The notes: a model not told the origin generated them from the sequence alone. Shown: positions 43,131-52,211, counted from the stretch's first letter. The stretch is 64,000 nt of DNA from RGIG4097 sp045613765 (GCA_045613765.1 JAZLBO010000022.1:1-64000); one strand, 5' to 3'. Made by a program: numbers and translations.

Positions 43131-43340
43131 TTAGTCGTTTGCCTTGTTGCTGGCAAGTTCTCTTTGACGAATGACGGTCTTGATACGTGCGATATCACGT
43201 CTTGTTTCAACAAGAACCATAGGGTTCGTCAATTGGTTGGTGGCATTTTTGAAACGAAGGAAGAACAATTCTGCCTTAAGCTCATTGAGCTTTGTTTGAA
43301 GTTCCTTATCGGTCATTTCATGTACTTGTTTTGCTTTCAT
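43131..43340 (-). CDS. rpmC: Ribosomal protein uL29
   Basis: 69 residues, two-helix protein at the tunnel exit. ELQTKLNELKAELFFLRFKNATNQL and ARIKTVIRQRE are typical. The start overlaps the rplP stop by 4 nt. Confidence 0.97.
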   Translation of the reverse strand: MKAKQVHEMTDKELQTKLNELKAELFFLRFKNATNQLTNPMVLVETRRDIARIKTVIRQRELASNKAND

Positions 43341-43771
43341 GCTTCACCGCCTTCGGCAACTTGATCTGCCTTTCTAACAAACTTGCACTTGACAGGAAGT
43401 TTGTGTGCTGCAAGACGAAGTGCCTCTTTTGCTATTGTTTCATCAACGCCTGCGATTTCAAACATCACACGGCCGGGCTTGACTACTGCTACCCAGTATT
43501 CAGGTGAACCTTTACCGCTACCCATACGAGTTTCAGCAGGTTTTGCTGTTACGGGTTTGTGGGGGAAGATATCCACCCAAACTTGACCGCCACGACGGAT
43601 ATATCTTGTCATAGCGACACGAGCTGCTTCGATTTGGTTTGAGGTAATCCATGCAGGTTCTTGTGCAACAAGACCAAATTCACCGTATGCGATGATGTTG
43701 CCCTTGTTTGCCTTACCTTTCATTCTTCCACGGAATTGACGGCGTCTTTTAACGCGTTTAGGCATCAACAT
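43337..43771 (-). CDS. rplP: Ribosomal protein uL16
   Basis: 144 residues. MPKRVKRRRQFRGRMKGKANKGN (second Met at 43765 is the likely start) and GKGSPEYWVAVVKPGRVMFEI are conserved. It overlaps the rpsC end or begins 5 nt after it, depending on the start. Confidence 0.97.
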   Translation of the reverse strand: MLMPKRVKRRRQFRGRMKGKANKGNIIAYGEFGLVAQEPAWITSNQIEAARVAMTRYIRRGGQVWVDIFPHKPVTAKPAETRMGSGKGSPEYWVAVVKPGRVMFEIAGVDETIAKEALRLAAHKLPVKCKFVRKADQVAEGGEA

Positions 43772-44433
43772 TATTTGTTACCTCCTTCCAAAGGATTTTT
43801 GCCAAGGACTTCGCCCTTGTAGATCCAGCACTTAACGCCGATTGCACCAAAGGTGGTGTTTGCTGTTGCTGTGCCGTAATCAATGTCTGCACGAAGTGTT
43901 TGAAGGGGAATTGAACCTTCATGATAACTTTCGCTTCTTGCGATTTCTGCACCGTCAAGACGTCCGCTGACTTTGGTTTTGATACCCTTTGCGCCTGCTT
44001 TCATTGCTCTTGACATTGCTTGCTTCATGCTACGACGGAATGATGCTCTGTTTTCAAGTTGCTTTGCGATTGATTCTGCAACGAGTTGTGCATCTGCATC
44101 TGCATGTTTAACTTCCATGATGTTGACGCTGACTTTCTTGTCTGCTGCAACAAGTGCTTTGACTTCCTTGTTGAGTTCTTGTGCGCCAGCACCTTCTTTG
44201 CCGATAAGGACTGCAGGACGTGCTGTGTAGATGGATACAACAACCTTGTCTGCTGCTCTTTCGATTGTGATCTTGGAGATGCAAGTATCGTAATATTTCT
44301 TTTTGATGAACTTACGGATCTTGTTATCTTCTACAAGATTGTCGGCAAAATGTTTGCTGTCGGCATACCAGGTGGCTTCCCAGGGTCTGATAACGCCGGT
44401 TCTAAGTCCTTTAGGATTAACTTTTTGTCCCAT
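43771..44433 (-). CDS. rpsC: Ribosomal protein uS3
   Basis: 220 residues. GQKVNPKGLRTGVIRPWEATWYAD opens it and the KH domain follows, with the C-terminal SGRLDGAEIARSE...GSIPLQTLRADIDYG. Confidence 0.98.
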   Translation of the reverse strand: MGQKVNPKGLRTGVIRPWEATWYADSKHFADNLVEDNKIRKFIKKKYYDTCISKITIERAADKVVVSIYTARPAVLIGKEGAGAQELNKEVKALVAADKKVSVNIMEVKHADADAQLVAESIAKQLENRASFRRSMKQAMSRAMKAGAKGIKTKVSGRLDGAEIARSESYHEGSIPLQTLRADIDYGTATANTTFGAIGVKCWIYKGEVLGKNPLEGGNK

Positions 44434-44445
44434 GTTTGCCTCCTA

Positions 44446-44835
44446 TTATGCGTTGATTGTGTCGAGAACGACTGTGATGTGGCTTGTTCTCTTGTTGATA
44501 CGGCTTGCGCTACCCTTTGCTCTTGCCATGATGCGCTTGAGTGTGGGGCCTTCGTTTGCGTAGCATTCTGCTACGAACAAGTCGTTTCTTGAGAGATTTT
44601 GGTTATTTTCTGCATTTGCTGCTGCGCTGTTCACGAGTTTGTAGAGAACTTCACTTGCTGACTTGGGAGTGTTTTCCAAGATTGCCAATGCTTCGATAAC
44701 TGATTTGCCTTTGATGATATCAAGAACGATACGGACCTTAAAAGGAGAAATTCTTACGAATTTTGCTGTTGCTCTAGGTCTTGTATCTGCATTTGCTTTA
44801 CGTGCAATTGCCTTTTGCTTACTTCTAGTTGCCAT
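44446..44835 (-). CDS. rplV: Ribosomal protein uL22
   Basis: 129 residues. A short basic N-terminal extension precedes RATAKFVRISPFKVRIVLDIIKGKS. GPTLKRIMARAKGSASRINKRTSHITVVL is the tunnel-loop end. Confidence 0.98.
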   Translation of the reverse strand: MATRSKQKAIARKANADTRPRATAKFVRISPFKVRIVLDIIKGKSVIEALAILENTPKSASEVLYKLVNSAAANAENNQNLSRNDLFVAECYANEGPTLKRIMARAKGSASRINKRTSHITVVLDTINA

Positions 44836-44846
44836 AGCTCCTCCTA

Positions 44847-45125
44847 TTATTTCTTGCCGGTTGTCTTGTCGCCGGCGTGTCCTCTAAATGTTCTTGTGGG
44901 AGCAAACTCACCAAGTTTGCAACCAACCATATCTTCTGTCACGTACACGGGAACGTGTGTGCGACCATTGTGAACTGCGATGGTGTGTCCAACCATTTCA
45001 GGGAAAATGGTGGATGAGCGTGACCATGTTTTGACGGGACGCTTGTCACCGCTTGCGTTCATCTCGTTGATTCTTTTCATAAGTCTTTCTTCTACGAAAG
45101 GTCCTTTTTTAACGCTTCTACTCAT
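44847..45125 (-). CDS. rpsS: Ribosomal protein uS19
   Basis: 92 residues. SRSVKKGPFVEERLMKRI and IFPEMVGHTIAVHNGRTHVPVYVTEDMVGCKLGEFAPTRTF are diagnostic. Confidence 0.98.
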   Translation of the reverse strand: MSRSVKKGPFVEERLMKRINEMNASGDKRPVKTWSRSSTIFPEMVGHTIAVHNGRTHVPVYVTEDMVGCKLGEFAPTRTFRGHAGDKTTGKK

Positions 45126-45136
45126 TTTACATCCTC

Positions 45137-45964
45137 CTAGTTCACACGCTTGATGATGAACTTGTTAGTAATGTTCTTCTTCTTTCTGGTCTTATAACCA
45201 AGAGCAGGCTTGCCCCAAGGTGTAACAGGTGTAGGCATACCGATAGGTGATTTGCCTTCGCCACCGCCGTGAGGGTGGTCGCAGGGGTTCATAACGACAC
45301 CACGAACTGTGGGTCTGACACCCATGTGACGTGTCTTACCAGCTTTACCGATTCTCACGATTTCGTGATCGAGGTTGCCGACTTGACCGATTGTTGCTCT
45401 GCATGCGATAGGAACATATCTCATTTCGCCACTAGGCATACGAAGTGTTGCATATTTGCCTTCTTTTGCCATGAGTTGTGCGCTGTTACCTGCTGATCTT
45501 GCGACTTTACCGCCTCTGCCGGGTTGGAGTTCAATGTTGTGGATCATTGTACCAACGGGGATATTTGCAAGTTGCATTGCGTTGCCGACTTTGATGTCTG
45601 CTGCGTCTGCACTGATGACTGTGTCACCAACTGTAAGACCGAGAGGTGCGATAATATAACGCTTTTCGCCGTCTGCGTAGTAAAGAAGTGCGATGTTTGC
45701 TGAACGGTTAGGATCGTATTGGATTGCCTTAACTGTTGCGGGGACGTTGTCCTTATTGCGCTTGAAGTCTACGATACGGTATTTGTTTCTGTTTCCGCCA
45801 CCGATATGACGAACTGTGATTCTGCCTTGTGCATTTCTGCCGCCTGTGTGGTTCTTTGAAACCAACAAGCTTCTTTCAGGTGTTGTTGAAGTGATTTCAT
45901 CATAGGCAGACACTGTCATAAAACGACGAGCGGGAGATGTAGGTTTATATTTCTTAATTGCCAT
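45137..45964 (-). CDS. rplB: Ribosomal protein uL2
   Basis: 275 residues, important for peptidyl-transferase activity. NHTGGRNAQGRITVRHIGGG and the late NPCDHPHGGGEGKSPIGMPTPVTPWGKPALG are the standard motifs. Confidence 0.98.
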   Translation of the reverse strand: MAIKKYKPTSPARRFMTVSAYDEITSTTPERSLLVSKNHTGGRNAQGRITVRHIGGGNRNKYRIVDFKRNKDNVPATVKAIQYDPNRSANIALLYYADGEKRYIIAPLGLTVGDTVISADAADIKVGNAMQLANIPVGTMIHNIELQPGRGGKVARSAGNSAQLMAKEGKYATLRMPSGEMRYVPIACRATIGQVGNLDHEIVRIGKAGKTRHMGVRPTVRGVVMNPCDHPHGGGEGKSPIGMPTPVTPWGKPALGYKTRKKKNITNKFIIKRVN

Positions 45965-45975
45965 AGTCTTTCTCC

Positions 45976-46266
45976 TTATGCCAAGCTTTCGAAGAATTCG
46001 ATTGCCTTGCTGTTTTCTGTCAAGGTGACGATTGCTTTCTTATAGCTTGCTGTTCTGCCTTCGTGGCGTCCCATTCTCTTCACCTTTCCGTCGTAGTTTG
46101 CTGTGTTGACCTTTGCAACCTTAACGCCGAAGATTTGTTCCACTGCGCCCTTGATTTGAGTCTTGTTTGCGTTCTTTGCAACTTTGAATGTGTATCTCTT
46201 TTCTGCGATACCATCATAGCTCTTTTCTGAAAGGACGGGTTCAATGATAATGTCGTAAACTGTCAT
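45976..46266 (-). CDS. rplW: Ribosomal protein uL23
   Basis: 96 residues, docking site for trigger factor and SRP. EPVLSEKSYDGIAEKRYTFKVAKNANKTQIKGAVEQIFGVKV is typical. The first base overlaps the rplD stop. Confidence 0.98.
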   Translation of the reverse strand: MTVYDIIIEPVLSEKSYDGIAEKRYTFKVAKNANKTQIKGAVEQIFGVKVAKVNTANYDGKVKRMGRHEGRTASYKKAIVTLTENSKAIEFFESLA

Positions 46267-46886
46267 TATTTTGCTTCCTCCTCGATTTTCTTGATTGCAT
46301 CAGCGGTGATGACGATGTTCTTGTTTGAAACGATTTCATAAACGCTGAGTTGTCTGCATTCTGCGAGAGAAACGGTAGGAATGTTTCTGCTTGCACGGAG
46401 TGCTGCTTCGTCGTATTCGCTCACTACGAACATGACTGAACCCTTAAGACCAAGGTTGTCAACTGTTTCTGCGACGATCTTTGTCTTTGCTTCTGCAAGT
46501 GCAAAGTTGTCGATAACTGTGAGTTCATTTTGACGGATCTTTTGTGAAAGTGCGCTGTAGAATGCTGCTGCTTTCATGTTCTTGTTGATCTTTTGTGAGA
46601 AGTCACGGGGTTTCTTTGCGAAGACCACACCACCACCGACGTAGATAGGAGCAACGATACTGCTGTGACGTGCACGGCCTGTGCCCTTTTGACGATAGAT
46701 CTTTGCGCCGCCTCCACGAACTTCTGAGCGTGTGAGTGCTGCGTGTGTGCCTTGGCGCTTATTTGCAAGTTGTGCTACGACGACTTGGTGGATAAGTGCT
46801 TCTTTGTACTCTGCGCCGAAGATAGCATCGCTGACTTCGATTGTACCTGCTGCTTTACCAGCCATATTGAGAACGTTCAGTTTCAT
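46266..46886 (-). CDS. rplD: Ribosomal protein uL4
   Basis: 206 residues. The extended loop KRQGTHAALTRSEVRGGGAKIYRQKGTGRARHSS lines the exit tunnel. The family represses the S10 operon in E. coli; equivalent control in Bacillota is not established. Confidence 0.98.
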   Translation of the reverse strand: MKLNVLNMAGKAAGTIEVSDAIFGAEYKEALIHQVVVAQLANKRQGTHAALTRSEVRGGGAKIYRQKGTGRARHSSIVAPIYVGGGVVFAKKPRDFSQKINKNMKAAAFYSALSQKIRQNELTVIDNFALAEAKTKIVAETVDNLGLKGSVMFVVSEYDEAALRASRNIPTVSLAECRQLSVYEIVSNKNIVITADAIKKIEEEAK

Positions 46887-46898
46887 ATCTACCTCCGA

Positions 46899-47528
46899 TT
46901 AACCCTTTACGGATTCCTTGATGACAACGATGCCACCCTTTGCTCCGGGGATTGCGCCCTTGATGAGAAGAAGGTTTCTTGCGCTGTCAACTCTTGCGAC
47001 TGTCAAGTTTTGGATTGTAACCTTTTCGTTACCCCATTGACCTGACATGTGTTTGTTCTTAAAGACTCTTGACGGTGATGAGCATGCACCCATTGAACCG
47101 ACGCCTCTGTGATAACCTGAACCGTGTGCCATAGGTCCACGATGTTGGTTCCATCTTTGAATGACGCCACTGAAACCGTGACCTTTGCTTGTGCCGGTGA
47201 CATCAACTTTGTCGCCTTCTGCAAATGTGTCGCAAGTCAGTTCCTGACCCAAAGCATATTTGGAGCAGTCTGCGAAACGGAATTCACGAAGATAACGTTT
47301 TGCTGTCACGCCAGCTTTCTTAAAGTGTCCGGCTTGGGGTTTGTTAACTCTGGTTTCTTTTACTGTGCCAAATCCAACTTGGATTGCATCGTAACCGTCG
47401 TTTTCTTTTGATTTAATCTGCACTACGGGGCAGGGACCTGCTTCCACTACTGTTACGGGAATGACCTTGCCGTCTTCTGTGAAGATTTGGCTCATGCCTA
47501 ATTTCTTTCCGATGATTGCTTTATCCAT
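46899..47528 (-). CDS. rplC: Ribosomal protein uL3
   Basis: 209 residues. IGKKLGMSQIFTEDGKVIPVTVVEAGPC opens it and HRGVGSMGACSSPSRVFKNKHMSGQWGNE reaches the peptidyl-transferase centre. It lies 47 nt after rpsJ. Confidence 0.98.
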   Translation of the reverse strand: MDKAIIGKKLGMSQIFTEDGKVIPVTVVEAGPCPVVQIKSKENDGYDAIQVGFGTVKETRVNKPQAGHFKKAGVTAKRYLREFRFADCSKYALGQELTCDTFAEGDKVDVTGTSKGHGFSGVIQRWNQHRGPMAHGSGYHRGVGSMGACSSPSRVFKNKHMSGQWGNEKVTIQNLTVARVDSARNLLLIKGAIPGAKGGIVVIKESVKG

Positions 47529-47575
47529 GTAAAGTTCACCCTCCTAATTATTTTGCGATTTTGGTTTTGTTGTGA

Positions 47576-47884
47576 TTAGAGCTTGATTGAAATGTCAACG
47601 CCGGCGGGCAAGTCAAGTTTCATGAGTGAATCAACTGTCTTGCTGGTGGGATTGAAAATGTCGATCAAACGCTTGTGTGTTCTGAGTTCAAATTGCTCAC
47701 GGCTATCTTTGTACTTGTGAGTTGCACGAAGAATTGTGACGATTTCCTTTTCTGTGGGAAGGGGGATAGGTCCTGAAACCTTTGTGCCAGTCTTCTTCAC
47801 TGACTCAACGATCTTTTCTGCTGAGATGTCGATGAGATTGTGGTCGTAAGCTTTGAGCTTGATTCTAATTTTTTGTCCAGCCAT
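47576..47884 (-). CDS. rpsJ: Ribosomal protein uS10
   Basis: 102 residues, also the NusB partner in antitermination. KIRIKLKAYDHNLIDISAEKIVES and the loop SGPIPLPTEKEIVTILRA are conserved. It is first of the S10-spc-alpha run; GGAGG lies 8 nt upstream. Confidence 0.98.
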   Translation of the reverse strand: MAGQKIRIKLKAYDHNLIDISAEKIVESVKKTGTKVSGPIPLPTEKEIVTILRATHKYKDSREQFELRTHKRLIDIFNPTSKTVDSLMKLDLPAGVDISIKL

Positions 47885-47929
47885 TATTTAGCCTCCTAAA
47901 TATTTAACACTTATCCGTGTGTGTCTTTA

Positions 47930-47960
47930 TTTTTTTTATCGCCGTTTTGGCGGCGAAAAC
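47930..47960 (-). promoter_or_regulatory. S10 operon leader hairpin
   Basis: On the minus strand TCGCCG-CCAAAA-CGGCGA forms a 6-bp GC-rich stem (about 47939-47956) in the leader, followed by an A-run rather than T, so it is not a terminator. It may be a leader regulatory or stabilising structure. Confidence 0.4.
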
Positions 47961-47987
47961 AGTGCCCGACGAGGACACAGCGCGAAT

Positions 47988-48016
47988 AGAATACTAATTT
48001 ACAAAGGCTTTGTCAA
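47988..48016 (-). promoter_or_regulatory. Promoter of the S10-spc-alpha operon
   Basis: On the minus strand there is TTGACA, 17 nt and TATTCT, with a start near 47981 and a leader of about 97 nt. I saw no other strong promoter within the following 15.6 kb. Confidence 0.8.
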
Positions 48017-48642
48017 GCAAAAAAACGCACTTTTTCAAAAAAAGTTCTAATATTGTAAAAAAATATGCGTCTTTTAATATATATAAAGGTATAAATAGCA
48101 AAAAATCGCCCTTTTCAGCAGATTTCCACCCACCAAGTCCAAGAGCGATTTTGATCAATTTTTCACTTGATTTTTACGTTCGTTTCAAAATTTTTCGTCC
48201 GTCACAAAAATTTTTTCTTTCTATTTCTTTTCAAAATTTTCTTTCGCCAAACACCTTTCTCAAAATCAATTTTCTTGCATTTTTGCTTTTGTTTTTTTTA
48301 GCAAAATTCATCAAATTTACAATAAATCTTGCCAGTTTTTTAGGGTTTTCAATCCAAATTTTAACTGTTTTTTTGACACTTTTTCGTGTAAATTTTTGCC
48401 AATATTTATGTGTTTTCTACACCAATATTTTAGGCAATTTTTATCTTTTTTTCAACCAAAATCAAGTCGATTTTTTCCTAAAATTTCGCAAGTTTTGCCC
48501 CTGTTTTTGATCTAAAATTCGCCATATTCTACCCATTTTTAACTATGTTTTGAGTGAGTTTAAGGTGCGTTTTTTGGGGTATTTTTGAATACGCTTTTCC
48601 AAAAAATGACTATATTTTTTGTTGGATTTTGGGTGCAAAACG
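48017..48642. other. AT-rich intergenic region downstream of the modular unknown gene
   Basis: A 626-bp gap with strong strand bias: the plus strand is T/C-rich, with recurrent AAAATTTT and CAAAATTTTC words. A plus-strand frame of 166 codons is Phe-rich, lacks a ribosome binding site and is probably spurious. The stretch contains one terminator-like hairpin, listed separately. Confidence 0.45.
48102..48152 (-). terminator. Terminator-like hairpin upstream of the S10 promoter
   Basis: On the minus strand AAAATCGC pairs with GCGATTTT across a loop of about 35 nt and a T-run follows. It could end transcription from the gene at 48643-49773, giving that message a 3' tail of nearly 500 nt. Confidence 0.4.
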
Positions 48643-49773
48643 CTACTTCAAACACTTCCCTGTCAAAGCATCTTGGTATATTATCCAGTAGCCTTTGCCA
48701 TTGTTTTCTGCAATTGACAGCCACACTGCAAGATCTTTGATTTCAGCAGGTGGGGTGGTTTTGTCAGTTGATGGCACGCCATAGCATATATAACTGACAT
48801 CGTCGCCGTCAAGGACAAGACCAACGACGTAATAGCCGTCTTGAGTGTCAATGCGCACCCATCTACTGTTGGGCACTGTGGCGTTGAGCAGTTCATCTTC
48901 AGGATAGCACACAAAGATTTCATCAAGTTGTGGCTTGACGGAAAGATAAAAGTTGTTGCCGTCAAATCGCACGGTATCAAAGGAAAATATTTTGCTTTCA
49001 TCTCTTTGCAAGGCTTGTCTATCACTCTCTTTTTGTCCACCGTGCATATCACTTTCAAAAGCAAAAACACCTTGTTTGTCTTTGTCTAAATTGTGATGAT
49101 CATCAACCTTTTGCGCACCACTATTCTGTGTAACTTTTTCACTTAAAATCTGTCCGTGGAAATCGGTGTTTTTCAAGCCATTTTCAACCGTTGAATTTGC
49201 CATATCTTCAAGAGTATTTTCACCCTCTAAGCCGTATGTATTTTTACCGTCGATTTGCACCGATTTTTCAACTGTCTTTTCCATTGATTTTACTGCAGGT
49301 TTTTCAGCGTATTTTTCACGGCAGGAATCATATCCCCTGACGGCACAGGCGCCATCAACAACACTACTTGCAATATTGCTATTTTGACAGTGTTTCTCAT
49401 CTCCGTTTTCACTCTCAAACTCACTTGATTTGACAGCGTTTTCAAGGGCGTTTTCGTACCCTAAAATACGGGCCTTAACATCTCTATGTTTTGGTGTTTT
49501 GCCAGTGCCACCAACGTAAGTTTTGCCACCCACACAAACTGCAACTTCAATATGTTCTTTTGCACAAAATCGCACTTTATAATCATATTTATCATTGTAA
49601 AGCACTTGTTTTGCTATTTCTTCCCCAATTAAGTATATATTGCCACCACCCATATCAACCCCTTCGGGCAAGTGAATTTCAACTGAATTGCCATCTCTAT
49701 TTACACTCATTTTAAGGTGTCTTTTATCCCCATTTTCTGCCACTAAAACAACAACATATTTTTCAATTTTCAT
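48643..49773 (-). CDS. Unknown modular protein with conserved ends and variable middle
   Basis: Not assigned. With the ATG at 49773 (GGGAG 9 nt upstream) the product is 376 residues. The N-terminal domain (about 1-95, IEKYVVVLVAENGDKRHLKMSV...GGKTYVGGTGKTPKHRD) is beta-rich. The middle (about 100-265) is low-complexity and charged, rich in Glu, Lys, Asn and Val. The C-terminal domain (about 265-376, NSRWVRIDTQDGYYVVGLVLDG...ICYGVPS...KGYWIIYQDALTGKCLK) is compact, with many aromatics. No signal or membrane segment is present. It lies alone between AT-rich gaps. Confidence 0.6.
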   Translation of the reverse strand: MKIEKYVVVLVAENGDKRHLKMSVNRDGNSVEIHLPEGVDMGGGNIYLIGEEIAKQVLYNDKYDYKVRFCAKEHIEVAVCVGGKTYVGGTGKTPKHRDVKARILGYENALENAVKSSEFESENGDEKHCQNSNIASSVVDGACAVRGYDSCREKYAEKPAVKSMEKTVEKSVQIDGKNTYGLEGENTLEDMANSTVENGLKNTDFHGQILSEKVTQNSGAQKVDDHHNLDKDKQGVFAFESDMHGGQKESDRQALQRDESKIFSFDTVRFDGNNFYLSVKPQLDEIFVCYPEDELLNATVPNSRWVRIDTQDGYYVVGLVLDGDDVSYICYGVPSTDKTTPPAEIKDLAVWLSIAENNGKGYWIIYQDALTGKCLK

Positions 49774-50098
49774 AGACATTTTCTCCCGTGCAATCTTATG
49801 CTCCACATCCCATATTTATGCCTATTATTTTGTTGTTTTTCATCATCAACACACCGTCAAATTCGCCCTAAAATCCCACTTGTTTTTATCTCAATTTTAT
49901 GCTTATTTTCGCACCAATTTACACACCATTTATGCCGAAAATTTTGCTCACATTTACCCCTTTTCAAGCCCGAAATTTTACCTTGATTTTTGCCTTAAAT
50001 CACACCTAAAATTTCCAGTTTTTTCACGTTAATTTTATCGTCATTTTTCTTCGATCATTTTGTTGGAATTTCAATCGTTTTCCCACTTTTTTTTGCAA
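49774..50098. other. AT-rich intergenic region upstream of the modular unknown gene
   Basis: A 325-bp gap with the same strand-biased composition as 48017-48642 and with CCTAAAAT words. No gene was recognised; the plus-strand frames lack binding sites. Confidence 0.4.
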
Positions 50099-50126
50099 CA
50101 AAAAACCCGACCAAAAGGTCGGGTAA
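50099..50126 (-). terminator. Terminator of the rsmA-PH unit
   Basis: On the minus strand ACCCGACC pairs with GGTCGGGT around TTTT, followed by a T-run, 15 nt past the stop. Confidence 0.88.
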
Positions 50127-50140
50127 ATTTTGGTTGTTTT

Positions 50141-50623
50141 CTACTTTACCAAATCAATTCTTTGGACTCTTACACCTGCGTCAATCAAGATGAAAAGAAA
50201 TTGCTCAACACTGCCCTTGTCGACTAATTTGAAGGTTATTTTTTTCGTTTCATCAACTATTGTTATAACATAGTGCAGACTTCTTGGCCTTCTGTTGTTT
50301 CCAACACTTCCTTTCAATCTGCAAGTGCACTCGATACCATTGTGAATATCCATCTTCTTTGTGCCGAGAATTCCTCTCACTTTGATTGTCTTATCTTCAA
50401 CCACAACTCTGAAAAGTAGTGTGTGGGCAAGATAAACCAGCGCCATAAGAAGAAGCACACTCATAGTCGCAACGCCTACGATTTGCATTGTATTGTCTTC
50501 TGTGGGACTCATATCAAGCAATCCTTTAATAGACATAACCAACAACGCGCATGGAAATGCCAAATATACGAGTGCAACAAGAATATATTCCTTGCAAGTT
50601 CCTTTAAATCTAAAATTGTCCAT
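50141..50623 (-). CDS. PH-domain-like membrane protein
   Basis: A 160-residue protein with two adjacent transmembrane helices (about residues 13-35 and 48-70) followed by a beta-rich domain (TLLFRVVVEDKTIKVRGILGTKKMDI...), resembling bacterial PH-domain membrane proteins. The function is unknown. ATG 50623 lies 7 nt after the rsmA stop, with a weak AAGAGA site, so it is probably expressed with rsmA. Confidence 0.65.
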   Translation of the reverse strand: MDNFRFKGTCKEYILVALVYLAFPCALLVMSIKGLLDMSPTEDNTMQIVGVATMSVLLLMALVYLAHTLLFRVVVEDKTIKVRGILGTKKMDIHNGIECTCRLKGSVGNNRRPRSLHYVITIVDETKKITFKLVDKGSVEQFLFILIDAGVRVQRIDLVK

Positions 50624-50630
50624 ATTTCTC

Positions 50631-51458
50631 TTAAAATTCTTTACTAAGACGGATATAATCTTCAAGGGAAAGGGCTTCGCCACGGACTCTTTCATCAAGT
50701 CCTGCACGGTTTAGTCTTTCGGTTGCCTCTTGTTTGGACATGCCAAAACTTGCGTTCAAGTTGTTGACAAGGGTTTTTCTTCTCATAGCAAAGGCACTGC
50801 GCACGATTTTGTGTATGAGTGGTTTGTTTTCCCCTTCAAGTTTGTTTCTGTCAATATCTATGCGCACCACTGCACTGTCAACGTTGGGGGCAGGATAAAA
50901 CATATTTCTGCCCACTTTTCGTGTGATTGATGCTTGTCCACGGAGCAAAACTGCAAGTGTAATTGCAGAATAGTCTGCTGTATTGGGTTTTGCAACAAGA
51001 CGGAGCCCCACTTCTTCTTGCACCATGATTGTCAAGGACTTGACGGGCAAATCACTTTCAAGAAAGCGCATAATAAGGGGTGTTGTGATGTAGTAGGGCA
51101 AGTTTGCCACCACTTTGAAGTCGCCTGTGCCAATGATTTCTTGGATTTCTTCGTCCTTCATCTTGAGTATATCACGGAAAATGACTTCCACGTTGTCAAC
51201 GCCTTGCAATGAAAGTGCGTGGACAGGCTCAAGGTTTTTGTCAACTTCAAAGGAAAACACTTTTTTTGCCACACTTGCAATTTGTCTTGTAAGAGTGCCT
51301 GCACCAGTGCCGATTTCAACAACAACGTCATCTTCAGTGACGCCACTGTCACCTACGATACCCTTGAGAAGATTTGTGTCGGATATAAAGTTTTGTCCAA
51401 GCGCCTTGTTAAACCTAAAAGATGTGGCTTGCAAGACGTCCTTCATTTTCATTTCCAT
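50631..51458 (-). CDS. rsmA: 16S rRNA dimethyladenosine transferase (KsgA)
   Basis: Dimethylates the two adenines of the 3' terminal 16S hairpin during small-subunit biogenesis. The 275-residue protein has KALGQNFISD near the N-terminus, the SAM-binding VVEIGTGAGTLT, and the catalytic VVANLPYYITTPLI. The ATG at 51458 follows an AGGTA-like site; nearby Met codons are alternatives. It sits in the metG-tatD-rsmA cluster typical of Bacillota. Confidence 0.96.
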   Translation of the reverse strand: MEMKMKDVLQATSFRFNKALGQNFISDTNLLKGIVGDSGVTEDDVVVEIGTGAGTLTRQIASVAKKVFSFEVDKNLEPVHALSLQGVDNVEVIFRDILKMKDEEIQEIIGTGDFKVVANLPYYITTPLIMRFLESDLPVKSLTIMVQEEVGLRLVAKPNTADYSAITLAVLLRGQASITRKVGRNMFYPAPNVDSAVVRIDIDRNKLEGENKPLIHKIVRSAFAMRRKTLVNNLNASFGMSKQEATERLNRAGLDERVRGEALSLEDYIRLSKEF

Positions 51459-51550
51459 ATTTTACCTATGCTTGCAATGGATATATCTTGACCCACTGCA
51501 CAAAATACCATTGTGCCAAAGATGAAATATCCAAAGCACAAAAGATAAAA

Positions 51551-51576
51551 GGGGCAACCAATCGGTTGTCCTTTCT
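51551..51576 (-). terminator. Terminator of metG-tatD-rSAM
   Basis: On the minus strand GGACAACC pairs with GGTTGCC(C) around GATT, followed by CCTTTT, a few nt past the radical SAM stop. One mismatch lies in the stem. Confidence 0.7.
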
Positions 51577-51578
51577 CG

Positions 51579-52181
51579 TTATTCTCTTATAGTTTCACGG
51601 ACGCGATATTTTGCGCCCAGTTGTTCTGCAAGAATACGGCAACTTTCAATTTCTTCTTCCCCAATGAAATCAACCACTGTGAGAGTTGTGTCAATGCCGT
51701 TTTCAATGCAACCCTTTGCAAATTCAATCATTGCATCAAAGGCGTCTTCGCCATAAATACTTCTGCAGATTTCTTGATAGAGTTCTCTATTTGATGCGTT
51801 CAAAGAAATTGACACAGAGTCAATATACTTTGAGATAAGCATGGGGATATCTTTGCGCTTGTTCCAAAGCCCACCAAGTCCGTTGGTATTAAGACGAGTC
51901 CTAAGTCCAAGGCGTTTGATATAAGGTGCAACTTGGCTCAAAACAGACAATGCGCAAAGGGGCTCGCCATAGCCACAAAAGACAATCTCGCCATACTTCT
52001 TCAAAGGGTACAAAGAAAGGTCTTCCTTGATGTCTTCAAAGTTGGGCTCACGTGTCAAACGAAGGTCATCTTCCCCAATGCCGTTGCGAATATTTCTCAC
52101 GCAAAACTCACAATCATTGGGACACTTGTTGGTGAGATTGATATAAAGGCTTCCACCATATTCATATACAAAGTTTTTCAT
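51579..52181 (-). CDS. TatD-linked radical SAM protein
   Basis: A 200-residue minimal radical SAM protein. The N-terminal CPNDCEFC gives the CxxxCxxC cluster ligands, and FCGYGEPL and TRLNTNG follow as in the SAM-binding barrel. No auxiliary cluster domain is present. A TatD-associated radical SAM family is known by this linkage, and tatD lies 30 nt upstream here. The role is not established; processing or repair linked to TatD nuclease is a guess. Confidence 0.85.
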   Translation of the reverse strand: MKNFVYEYGGSLYINLTNKCPNDCEFCVRNIRNGIGEDDLRLTREPNFEDIKEDLSLYPLKKYGEIVFCGYGEPLCALSVLSQVAPYIKRLGLRTRLNTNGLGGLWNKRKDIPMLISKYIDSVSISLNASNRELYQEICRSIYGEDAFDAMIEFAKGCIENGIDTTLTVVDFIGEEEIESCRILAEQLGAKYRVRETIRE

Positions 52182-52211
52182 TGTTTTCTCAAAATCAATA
52201 GTTTATCTATG

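Noticed and set aside
48010..48510. 166-codon Phe-rich ORF upstream of the S10 operon
   Set aside because: Its start overlaps the S10 promoter. Its composition follows the T-rich strand and no binding site is visible.
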